From Amyelois transitella (taxonomy: Eukaryota > Arthropoda > Insecta > Lepidoptera > Pyralidae), in NCBI RefSeq assembly GCF_032362555.1, contig NC_083527.1:6572001-6636000 (forward strand): a stretch of DNA of 64,000 nt. Direction: 5' to 3'. Of this stretch, positions 33,297 through 44,400 are shown piece after piece; the first letter of the stretch is position 1; every line of letters begins with the position of its first letter. The notes below the pieces were generated by a model. The model had not been told where the DNA came from. It made no database searches and saw only the letters and a list, made by a program, of their open reading frames with translations. Position numbers and translations under genes: made by a program.

Positions 33297-35919
33297 TTAG
33301 CCAAATGAGAAGATTATTATGTTAGGTGATTTTAATGGATGGGTGGGTGTAAAGCGTGATGGATATGAAAAGGTGCTTGGTGCGTTTGGTGACGAAAAGG
33401 TGAATGATAATGGAAGAAGTGTATTAGAAATTTGTCTAGAGTGGGATCTTTTTGTGTCGAACTCAATGTTTCAACATAAAGAGATCCACACCTACACAAG
33501 AGTGGAAGGTATTTTAAAAAGTATGATAGACTTTGTGATTGTAGATGAAAGATTGAAGAACAAAGTGCTGGATACCCGTGCATATCGCGGTGCTGGCATT
33601 GACTCGGACCATTTACTGGTGATATCCCGGATAAGGGGTATCTTCAATCGCTGGCGGCACAGGGTAAGGGAGCAAACCAGCGCTTTGGAAAGAGTAAAAG
33701 TAGAAAATTTGCAAGATATGGATGTAGGTAAGAAGTATATTAATAGACTGAAGGATGAATTTGAAGATTTAGAGGAAATGAGCGATATTGAAGATGGATG
33801 GAAGGAATTTAAAGAAAGAATTGTGAAAGTAGCTGTTGAAGTGTGTGGTGTAAGTAGAAGAAGGAAAGGAAAAAATCACAAAAATGCGTGGATGAGTAAA
33901 GATGTGCAAGAACTTGTGCGATTAAAGAAGAAAGCATGGCTGGATTTGTTAGCAGCAAAAGCTAACTTAAGAATGCAAGAGGTTATAGATGAAGATGTGA
34001 ATGAAGCACGTAAGGAATATAAGAAAATGAAAGATTTGGTTAAGAAAGCTGTGATTAGAAAGAAAGAAGAGTATAAAGAGGATTTTGATAAAAGGCTATC
34101 AGAAGACTTTCAGTCAAATCTGAAAGTATTCTGGAAATCCGTAAGGTCAGCCCGAGGAAATACTATAACCAGAGAGCTGACTAGGATCAGATGCCAGGAT
34201 GGTAGCGTTGTGAAAGGAGAAGAATGTGTACTAAAGATATGGAAGGACTATTTTGAAAGTTTATTTGAAAAAAAGGAAGGAAATAAGAAAGATTTCTGCT
34301 ATAGCGAAGAAAAAGAGAATGAGATGGAAGGCGAAATTGAAATGTTCGAAATTGTGGAAGCACTTAAGAGTATGAAAGCGGGAAAGGCTGCTGGGTATGA
34401 TAGAGTGTCAGTCGAGATGCTTAAAGCAGGAAAAGGCGTAGTAGCTAGTCAGTTGTACTGCCTTTTCAATTTGTGTTGGAGAAGCGGCCGAGTACCAAAA
34501 GATTGGTGTAAGGCTGTTATCGTGCCACTTTACAAAGGAAAAGGGTCACAGCTGGACTGCAAAAATTATCGTGGTATAAGCCTGCTTAGCGTCGTCGGCA
34601 AATTGTATGCTAAGGTATTGATTAATAGAGTCAGGAATGAAACTGATGACAAAATATGGGATGCTCAAGCGGGATTTCGAAAGGGAATGGGATGTACTGA
34701 TCAGGTCTTTTCCTTGCGGTGCATAGCCGAAAAGTTTTTGGCCAAGAGTCAAAAAGTCTATTGCACATTCGTAGATCTGGAAAAGGCCTATGACAGAGTT
34801 GAGAGGAATGAATTGTGGTCAGCACTTTCTATGCATGGGGTGAGCAGTCTCTTAATACGAGCACTGAAATCCTTATATGAGGATTCGAGTGCTTGTGTCA
34901 GGATAAACGGAGCGCACACTGAGTGGTTTAAGATTGAGAAAGGCGTTAGGCAAGGATGTGTTGCGTCACCGTGGCTGTTCAACCTATTTATGGATAGCTG
35001 TTTGACAGATTTGCAAGAGTCTAAAAGTGGATTAAGGATGAATGAGTTACTCGTCAAATGTCTGCTCTATGCCGACGATCAGGTTATACTGGCGTCATCA
35101 GCGGAGGAGTTACAGGAGATGGTAAACTGTATGCATGAAGCTTTAAAAGAGAAAGGAATGAAAGTGAACGTAAGTAAAACTAAAACACTGGTTTTTGAAA
35201 TGGAGAAAGAAATGACAGCATGTAATATTTTGATTGGAGGAGAAAAAGTGGAGCAAGTGAAAGAGTTTGTATATCTAGGATCAAAGTTTACATCAGATGG
35301 CAAGTATGATAGTGATATTGAAAGGAGAGTGAACGCGGGGAACATGGTGAATGGAGCTTTGCATGCCTTTATGAGCAGTCAGAAACTATCCAAAAAGGCT
35401 CGACTGGCTGTGCACAGGGGCGTGTTGGTCCCGACATTAATGTATGGGAGTGAAAGTTGGGTATGGCAAAAGAAGCATGAAAGCAGAATAAATGCAGTGG
35501 AAATGAGAGTGTTAAGGAGTATGATGGGTGTGAAATTGAGTGACAGGATAAGGAACAGCGTGATAAGGGAATGTTGTGATGTGAAAGAAGATGTAGTTAC
35601 AGGAATAGAAAAGGGTATGTTAAGATGGTTCGGTCATGTGGAGAGGATGAATGAAAGCAGGTTGACTAAGCAGATATACAAGGAGAGTGTGGAGGGAAAG
35701 GTCGGAGTGGGAAGACCTAGACGAACGTATCTTGATCAAATTAAGGACGTCCTGGTAAAGGGTCAGGTCAAAAGTACCCGAAACCGCCGAGCTTGTATGA
35801 AGAGAGTTATGAATGTGGACGAAGCGAAAGAAGTATGCAGAGATCGTGGCAAGTGGAAAGAGGTAGTCTCTGCCTACCCCTCCGGGAAAGAGGCGTGATT
35901 TTATGTATGTATGTATGTA
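33297..35919 (+). mobile_element. RTE LINE copy 3, 5'-truncated within the endonuclease
   Basis: TGAAATTAGC stands just before the element (about 33291-33300) and directly after its TATG tail (about 35920), a 10-bp TSD that confirms a target-primed insertion. The 5' end falls within the endonuclease, a few bases before GDFNGW. Confidence 0.9.
33319..35898 (+). CDS. RTE LINE copy 3: partial endonuclease plus full reverse transcriptase
   Basis: 859 codons with no stop, the longest continuous RTE frame here. Starts at MLGDFNGWVG, so the endonuclease lacks its NETK half but keeps MIDFVIV and SDH. The reverse transcriptase has all core motifs, including FVDLEKAYDRV and YADDQV. Differs from copy 2 at a handful of residues (GYDRV, DLQESK, VLRSMM). 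Not able to move by itself without the front of the endonuclease. Confidence 0.9.
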   Translation: MLGDFNGWVGVKRDGYEKVLGAFGDEKVNDNGRSVLEICLEWDLFVSNSMFQHKEIHTYTRVEGILKSMIDFVIVDERLKNKVLDTRAYRGAGIDSDHLLVISRIRGIFNRWRHRVREQTSALERVKVENLQDMDVGKKYINRLKDEFEDLEEMSDIEDGWKEFKERIVKVAVEVCGVSRRRKGKNHKNAWMSKDVQELVRLKKKAWLDLLAAKANLRMQEVIDEDVNEARKEYKKMKDLVKKAVIRKKEEYKEDFDKRLSEDFQSNLKVFWKSVRSARGNTITRELTRIRCQDGSVVKGEECVLKIWKDYFESLFEKKEGNKKDFCYSEEKENEMEGEIEMFEIVEALKSMKAGKAAGYDRVSVEMLKAGKGVVASQLYCLFNLCWRSGRVPKDWCKAVIVPLYKGKGSQLDCKNYRGISLLSVVGKLYAKVLINRVRNETDDKIWDAQAGFRKGMGCTDQVFSLRCIAEKFLAKSQKVYCTFVDLEKAYDRVERNELWSALSMHGVSSLLIRALKSLYEDSSACVRINGAHTEWFKIEKGVRQGCVASPWLFNLFMDSCLTDLQESKSGLRMNELLVKCLLYADDQVILASSAEELQEMVNCMHEALKEKGMKVNVSKTKTLVFEMEKEMTACNILIGGEKVEQVKEFVYLGSKFTSDGKYDSDIERRVNAGNMVNGALHAFMSSQKLSKKARLAVHRGVLVPTLMYGSESWVWQKKHESRINAVEMRVLRSMMGVKLSDRIRNSVIRECCDVKEDVVTGIEKGMLRWFGHVERMNESRLTKQIYKESVEGKVGVGRPRRTYLDQIKDVLVKGQVKSTRNRRACMKRVMNVDEAKEVCRDRGKWKEVVSAYPSGKEA

Positions 35920-36087
35920 TGAAATTAGCAAACCTATCTTGTTAGGTCAAGTCACGAAGTTTCCATTTTCACACGAGACAAAACAGTAGGTACTTAGACA
36001 ATAGATGGGATAGCCTAGCTTGTTAAAAGAATTACCTTTTGTCTGCGCCACACAATCTTAACATTATTATATTAGTATCTTATTTAT

Positions 36088-36330
36088 CTACATATACAAA
36101 AAATCACGTCTGTATCCCTTGCGAAGACAGAGCCAACAGCCTTGAAAAGACTGGAAGGCCACGTTCAGCTGTATGGCTTAATGATAGAATTGATATTCAA
36201 ATAGTGAGATTGCTAGCCCGTCGGCTAAAAGAAGAATCCCAAGTTTATAAACCTATCCCCTATCCCCTATATCCCAAGTTTATAAAGTCGCCTTTTACAA
36301 CATCCATGCGAACGAGATGGAGTGGTCCTG
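36088..36330 (-). mobile_element. nRTE element with internal changes
   Basis: Most of the element, with a short duplicated CCCAAGTTTATAA segment. Confidence 0.75.
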
Positions 36331-36477
36331 ATAAATAAAATAAAATAAATAAATATCTGTGCCTAACAATCTCAAATGATTTAGCAATAACATATTATGC
36401 GCTTATAATATATGGAATCATAGTTCCATATATTATACAATCTTTTGACCGCCGAAAATAAAACTATCAAAGTAATT

Positions 36478-36785
36478 AATACATACATACATTTAGTCAC
36501 GTCTATATCCCCTGCGTACAGAGCCAACAGTCTTGAAAAGACTGAAAGGTCACGTTCAGCTGTTTGGCTTTATGATAGATTTGAGATTCTAATAGTGGCA
36601 TCCCAAGTTTATAAGCCTATCTTTTAGCCGCATTTTACGACATCCATGTTAAAGATATGGAGTGTGAGTGTGAATCTCAATTCCATCTTTAAGCCATACA
36701 GCTGAACGTGACCTTAAAGTCTGTCCGAGGCTGTTGGTTCTGCCTACCCCGCGAGGGAATAAACGTGATTAAGTATGTATGTATG
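36478..36785. mobile_element. Facing nRTE copies
   Basis: Minus copy 36478-36665 followed by plus 3' half to 36785, an inverted pair. Confidence 0.7.
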
Positions 36786-36961
36786 TAAATAGTTAACTCA
36801 CCCAAATTTGCATGTTGCTTGCCGTTTGCAGAATCTACAGATTGTTTAGCTACAAACGCTTAAATACATTAATTTTTACCGTAAGTGACACAAATTTAAC
36901 GTAAACACGATTCATAAACTCGCTGTTGCCCGCGAATTCATATACTTAAGTTTTCTTATAT

Positions 36962-37212
36962 ACGTACATACCTAAATATATATGGTGACGTCTATATCCC
37001 TTGTGGAGTAGACAGAGCCAACAGTCTTGAACAGACTGATAGGCTACGCTCAGCTATTTGGTTTAATGATAGAATTGAGATTCAAATAGAAATAAAGTTT
37101 TCTTAAATAATGGAGGTTTTGAAATCATTAACAGCTGAACGTGCAATTTCAGTGTTATCGGGACTGTTGGCTCTGCCTACCCCGTGGGGAGTGGGGACGT
37201 GATTGTATAATG
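36962..37212. mobile_element. Facing nRTE 3' halves
   Basis: Minus 36962-37092 and plus 37128-37212. A minus scrap is also at 37919-37985. Confidence 0.65.
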
Positions 37213-37259
37213 TGTATGTTTGTGTGTGTATGAAATTCAATATCCACCAGCTATTAATA

Positions 37260-37300
37260 TTACTTCGAGGCTCACTCAATCTGTGTAATTTGTTCCGTAC
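37260..37300 (+). mobile_element. tRNA-derived SINE 3' scrap
   Basis: About 40 bp matching the SINE 3' end (TTCGAGGCTCACTCAATCTG). Confidence 0.55.
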
Positions 37301-37674
37301 TATATGTCCATATCTATCTATCTCAATATTGAAGGAAATTGAAGCAAAGCATTACTTAAATAATTGTTGAGATGGATTGAGATGTTAAACTGAATATATT
37401 CTTTTGATTATTAATTTATTCAAGCCTTCAACCTTAAAAATATTGACGTGCCCGCGACCTCCCAGTTTCAAGGCCATTTAACCGCGCAGGCAGTTAAAAT
37501 TTATGTTAATGGTTAAATACGTAGTTAAATTAAAAAATAATGAGTGAATATTGATAAAAGGACGTTTAAAATTAATGGATTTAATGAGATTAACTTGTTA
37601 TAGAGTGACTAAGTCCGGCTTATTAGTTTTCCTAAAACATAAGGGTATTTACAAACTATATGTTCTGGAAGGTC

Positions 37675-37888
37675 TAGATGAACTTTAATAATAAATCAGG
37701 ATAATCCTGGCGAAAGGTCAGGTCAAGAGTATTTGCAATTAACGAGCACTCATTTGAGTTATGAATGTGGATGAAGCGAAATAAGTAACTATGCACAGAT
37801 CGTGGCAAATGGAAAGATGTAGTAGGTATCTGTCTACTTTTTCGGGTAATTGGCGTCGTGATTTTACGTATGTATTGTATGTACATAT
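37675..37888 (+). mobile_element. Decayed RTE LINE 3' fragment
   Basis: RTE C-terminal sequence with many changes and small indels, ending in a short TATG tail; older than the other fragments. Confidence 0.6.
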
Positions 37889-38427
37889 TTTTTTACAATA
37901 ATTTCCTAGTTTTTACAACCATACATACATATAATCACGTCTTTATCCCTTGCCGGGTAGACAGAGCCAACAGTCTTAAAAGTATAGTTTTTACCGGGCG
38001 GAAAAGTATCCATGTCCTTCTCCAGACTCTTATAATTACATATACATATATACCTACGCAAAATTCCAACAAGTTTGGTTCAGAAGATAACGCGTGTAGA
38101 GACAACAAACAAACAAATAAACTAACTGCATTGATAAAATAAGTTTGGATTAGTAAAAGTTAATTTAATATGTAAAGAATTTTGTTACACGAGTGTGCGG
38201 ATCACAAGAATTATTTATTTGGCAAGGCAATGAGGCAAGAAATTGTAGGTAGCATCTTATAAATGATTTGTCTCTCAACTTGGCGTTCACTCATAACATT
38301 TGATTTGTTCATTTAAGTAAGTAAGTAAAATATTCACAACAGCTTCGTGTGCGGATAGCCTAATTGATTCCCTATAAATATTGATAACATCCCTGTTCCG
38401 ACATTTGCGCGGGAAATTGCGCGCAAA

Positions 38428-41400
38428 ATGGGTTTTACTTGGAATTGTTTGATATTAAATTTATTGCTTTTCAACTTTTCATGTACATATGTTATAATAG
38501 GTAAGTATTTTTTTAGTATACTACGTTTCATATACTTAGCAGACAAATAGGCCGATTTTAGCATGTTTTAATAACATACTAGCTGTGCCCGCGACTTCGT
38601 CCGCGCGGAATAGTTATTTTGGGCATCATTGAAGCTCTCATGGATGAATAATTTTCCCCGTTTTTTTACATTTTCCATTATTTCTTCGCTCCTAAAAGAT
38701 GCAGCGTGATGTTTTATAGCCTTCCTCGATAAATGGTCTATTCAACATAAAAATATTTTTTCAATTCGAACCAGAAGTTCCTGAGATTAGCGCGTTCAAA
38801 CAAACAAACTCTTCAGCTTTATAATATTGGTAAAGATTATTTATAGACCAGCTGTGTACCTACTAGGTAATCCTAACTAGACCATCGTAGTACATACATA
38901 CATAAAATCACGCCTCTTTCCCGGAGGGGTAGGCAGAGACTACCTCTTTCCACTTGCCACGATCTCTGCATACATACTTCCTTCGCTTCATCCACATTCA
39001 TAACTCTCTTCATACCACTCGACCATCGTAGTATTTGAAAAAAAAAATTTTTTATCATAATAACAGGTGTTTAACGCGCATGTAACGTACCTTTATTTAA
39101 TCTCGGACGTTTCGAATCATGCTACAATGATCCGTGGTCACCGAGCGACTGTAAACTAGCTGATATATACATGCATACATACATATAATCACGTCTATAT
39201 CCCTTGCGGGGTATACAGAGCCAACAGTCTTGTAAAGACTGATAGGCCACGTTCAGCTATTTGATCATGATTCGAAACGTCCGAGGTAAAATAAAGGTAC
39301 CTACGTTAAATGCGCGTTTAATACCTGTAGTATTTAATTTTATATGTAAATAGTTGCAACGCGTAAGTTTAAAAACAAATTATTTTATTGATGCCATAGG
39401 TACTTTAGAATCGGACTCCATATCTTGCCATGGATATCGTTAAAGACGATTGAGGGATAGGCTAACAAATTTGGAATTCTTCTTGTAAGCGATGGGCTAG
39501 CAACCTGTCACTATAACAATTTTAATTCCATTAATTTAAGCCAATCAGCTTGACGTGGCATTTAAGTATTTTCAAAACTTGGCTCTGTTAACCCCGTAAT
39601 GGATATAGACGTTACTATATGTTTGTATTTTGTTGTAAACAGGTGATTACGATGAGACAGCTCCTGACATCATCTGGCCCAGTGAATACTATTTTAGAGG
39701 ACAAACAATTGATACTCATACGGGCATTGTTCATCCCTATAGGATGTGGTAAGTATACAATACAATACATACATATAATCACGTCTATATCTCTTGCAGG
39801 TTAGACAGAGCCAACAGTCTTAAAAATACTGATAGGCCACGTTCAGCTATTTGGCTTAATGATAGAATTGAGATTCAAATAGTGACGGGTTACTAGCCCA
39901 TCGCCTAAAATAAGAATTCCAAGTTTAAAAGCATATCCCTTAGTCGCCTCTTACGACATTCACGGGAAATGAGACGGAGTGTTCCTATTCTTGTTTATAT
40001 TGGTGCCGGGAACCACACGGCACTCAGTCACATCCATTTCAGTTAGGTCTAAAGGTGCGACTGGCAGAGAATGCCTTGTGGCATAAAGTCCACCTGTTGT
40101 ACATTTTACGTGCATAAAGTTTATTTATTTATTTAAACTTCATTGCACAAAATACAAATGTATAGCACAAATGCCGGACTTAATGCTGGAAGCATTATCT
40201 ACCCAGTCAACCATTTTAAATAAAGTTTAAATAAATAAATAAGTTCATTCCTTTTGTGGTACAGGTATAGTGCGGAATACAATCGCTCTCGGTATGAACT
40301 TTATGGTGGGGAAATAGACAAGTATTACGTCGCTGATTCCGAGGAAGAAACGGGAGGCGTTTATCGTGTAAGTCACCCTTCTTCCTCTCCTCACGTCTTG
40401 CAGAAAAGTCAAGTCAAAAGTAACTTAAAGCGACGAACTTAAGATGAAAGATGTAGTCTCTGCCTCGCCTTCCGCAATTTAAACGTATACAATACATATC
40501 ATGAGAGTGACTGACAGTTTTGAGCATAATTCTCGAATTTTTCTTTCACCATCTCTTTCCCATGGATGTCGTAAAAGGCGATTAAGGGATAGGCTAGCAA
40601 CCTCTTATTATTTGAATCTCAATTCCATCACTAAGCCAAGCAGCTGAACGTGGCCTATCAAGTCTTTTCAAGACTGTTGGCTCTGTTTCATATAGGAATT
40701 TGTGATTATTTAGGATATTTATAATAAATAAAACACATTCGAGCTTCGCTTGCATGATGACGCAATGCCAAACTGATTTATTGTCTTCTATGGCCGTTAC
40801 AAAACTGTTAGTCTATCTCTCTTGACAATGACATTGACACTAATATGACACAGGCTCTGTCTACCCCGCAAGGGCTAAAGACGTGATTATATGTATGTAC
40901 GTATGTGTGTATGATAAAAAAACAAATTGTCTTGTTTCGTTTGTTTCAGATACTAACAGTGACAACGGAAGACTTAGAAAACGTGGTAAGATGCATGTTC
41001 GAGCGATCGTACGAGGAACAGATGGACTTCTTGCCTGACACGGACTCCATGAACAATACAGGTAAGTTAACGTTTAGGACAAAATTCCCTAAACTTTTTT
41101 GTGTCTAAGACTCCTTGCCATGTTTTTCCGTGTTGGGTAGACCCCCTTATTACCTGGATATTGATTTCCTGTATCCTACAACAACAAACGGCCTCTGTGT
41201 GACATAACCTGATATAAATTATTTTGATTGATTGATTTGATTGATAAACCCAATCCCGCCAGGACAGACATGCCAAAAATTTTTTCACATTTTTTATAAT
41301 CTATGTGTGCCTGTTCATACATATAGTCACATCTATATACCTTGCGGGGTAGACAGAGCGAACAGACTTGAAAAGACTGACAGTCCACCTTCAGCTATTT

Positions 41401-44400
41401 GGCTTAATGATAGAATTGAGATTCAAATAGTGATAGGTTGCTAACCCATCGCCTAAAAACAATCCCATGTTTATAAGCCTATCCCTTAGTCGCCTTTTAC
41501 GACATCCATGGGAAAGAAACGCAGCGCCGTTTTTATCGCGAAAAACACTAGGTATAGGTACTCGCTATTCGCCATTCTGACGTGAAAAGGGAATGGGATA
41601 ATTTTTCGCACGATATAACGGCTTCGCGCGTGCCAACTTCATCATTCACACGTCAAAATACATTTGTTTTTTGTTTGTTATATTTTTAATTTTTATTGCA
41701 CGGTAACTCAAATATTACTAACTTAATTAATTACATAGTCCTGGTAAAGGGTCAGGTCAAAAGTACCCGAAACCGCCGAGCTTGCATGAAGAGAGTTATG
41801 AATGTAGATGAAGCGAAGGAAGTATGCAGAGATCGTGGCAAGTGGAAAGAGGTAGTCTCTGCCTAACACCTCCGGGAAAGAGGCGTGATTTTATGTATGT
41901 ATGTATGTATGTATAACTCAAACAAAATAAGGTACAATTCTTGTTTAAGACTCCTACGACTTCAACGGGAGAGTTGTCAACGAGTGGAAGAGGGAGATAG
42001 AAGAGGAGGGGGAGTATCGTCTGGAGGACACTCTTCTTGTGTACCGCACAGAGTACGGGGTCGATGTGCCTATCTCGTAAGTTCACTTTATGTATGAGCT
42101 TTAGAAAACATACATACATATAATCACGTCTATATCCCTTGCGGGGAAGACAGAGCCAACAGTCTTAAAAAGACTGATAGGCCACGTTCAGCTTTAAGAT
42201 AGAACTGAGATTCAAATAGTGACAGTTTGCTAGCCCATCGCCTAAAAGAAGAATTTCAAGTTAATAAACTTATTCCTTAGTAATTTATTACATTAAAAAC
42301 TGTAGCGGGATAGTTTGAGAAAGCTCGTCCGCCAGGGAACCGTGCGACAGACCATGTAGTATTTATGCTCCAATACATAGATAGCGCGATTTAGACTCTT
42401 CACTGCCATTGGCTGAGCGCGGCACCTTCTTCGCTGCGATTGGCTGATGGCGTGTGTGATGTCGCCACTTAACCTTTATTGTAATACTAGCGACCCGCCC
42501 CGGCTTCGCACGGGTGCAAAATTATAACTGTTATTATACATAAAAACCTTCCTCTTGAATCACTCTACCTGTTACAAAAAACCGCATCAAAATCCGTTGC
42601 GTAATTTTAAAGATTTAAGCATACAGACAAACAGACTAAAATAGCGACTTTGTTTTATACTATGTAGTGATCTTGGCAATAGAATTAAATCAGTAATTCT
42701 TTTACAGATTTGAACAAAAGAAGTACGATTTAGAAGCAGGAAGATTGCTGGATCACACTATCACTGAATATTATGACTTTAAGCCGTCAGTTTGTTATGA
42801 TGATTTGCAGATCAGCGAAGGTAAGTTAGTATGTCAAGTATAGTAGTCTAGCTACCTCTATTTTTTTTAATAGCTAGCTTGACTAGGTTATTAAATAATT
42901 TTCACTTCAACATACACACATCATAATATAATCATCGTTTCTCCCTTATGGAGTACACAGATTCCACAATCTCAAAAAGACTGGAACTGGAAGACACTTT
43001 CAGCTGTATGTTTCAATGATGGAATTGAGATAATGACTGGTTGCTAACCCATCGCCTACAAAAAATCCTACTAATATTATAAATGCGAAAGTTTGTGTGT
43101 ATGTCAGGATGTCAGTATGGATGTTTGTTACTCTTTCACGCAAAAACTACTGACGCAATTACGATGAAATTTGGTATGTAGGTAGCTGAAGACCCAGAAT
43201 AACATATAGGCTACTTTTTATCCCATAGTTCCCGCGGGCGGCCTCTAGTATCCTATATATTGATTGACTTTAACAATTTGCATAGGAAGGGAAGCTGCTG
43301 GTGCACATTATATTATTTCCTCGCTATCTGATGAGCATGCAAGCTTCGCTGCAAAGTATTTTCTACATTTGTTTTTTACAGAATATAACTGCGAAGTAGT
43401 AGACTTTGGTAAAACTGTAAATATGGACTTTCTGCATCCATCTTCGATGTCAGACTTGGATGTTGCTTTTGATGCGTAAGTCTTGAATAATATATTAATT
43501 AATTTAAAACTCTATTGAACGTATCTTGAACAAATTAAGGACGTCTTGGCAATGGGTCAGCTCAAGAGTACCCGAAACCGCTTAGCTTTTATGAAGAGAG
43601 TTATGAGTGTGGATGCCGCGAAGGAAGTGTGCAGAGATCGTGGCAAGTGAAAATATATAGTCTCTGCCTACCCCTCCGGGAAAGAGGCGTGATTTTACGT
43701 ATGTATGTATGTCTATGGTATTTTTTTTAATTTTCACGCCATGGAAACAATTGGGAGCAAAAACTAACCAAACTAAAAATTATGATTCTCATTATAATGA
43801 GAACCATAATTTTAAGCATTATATTTGTTTTAGGTACAAAATAAAACATAATAAAGTGTACAAAAATGGGGAGAGTGAGTTAAGGAAGATTATATTTCAC
43901 AAAAACTGGAGGTAAGAAAGCTTTACCATTATACCAAACAGCTGTACGTGGCCTTTCCGTCTTTTCAAGACTATTGGCTCTATCTACCCTGCATCTAGAT
44001 GTGATTATATGTAGGTATGTATGTTTATATTAACTGACTTTTACAATCTACGCAGAAAGTGAAGCAACGGGCATAAACTATGTTTTCTATGTTACCAGAC
44101 TAGTATGGAAGTTTCTTTTGGCAAATTAAACAGATTGAGTTGGCCTCGAAGTAAGTTCGAAACTTGTGTTACGAGATACCAACTGAAAATGAACTGAACT
44201 AAAATGTACGAAAGTTTGTTCAAGATGAATAACAACATACATACATACATACATATGGTCACGTCTATATCCCTTGCGGGGTAGACAGAGCCAACAGTCT
44301 TGAAAAGACTGAATGGCCACGTTCAGCTATTTGGCTTAACGATAGAATTGAAATTCTGCTAGTGACAGGTTGCTAGCCCATCGCCTAAAAAAGAATCCCA

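Noticed and set aside
43264..43381. Open stretch upstream of protease-1 exon 7 that could extend the exon (acceptor at 43287)
   Set aside because: Gene 2 has nothing matching it, while sequence after the TTTTTTACAG acceptor at 43381 aligns with gene 2 exon 7 and keeps phase.
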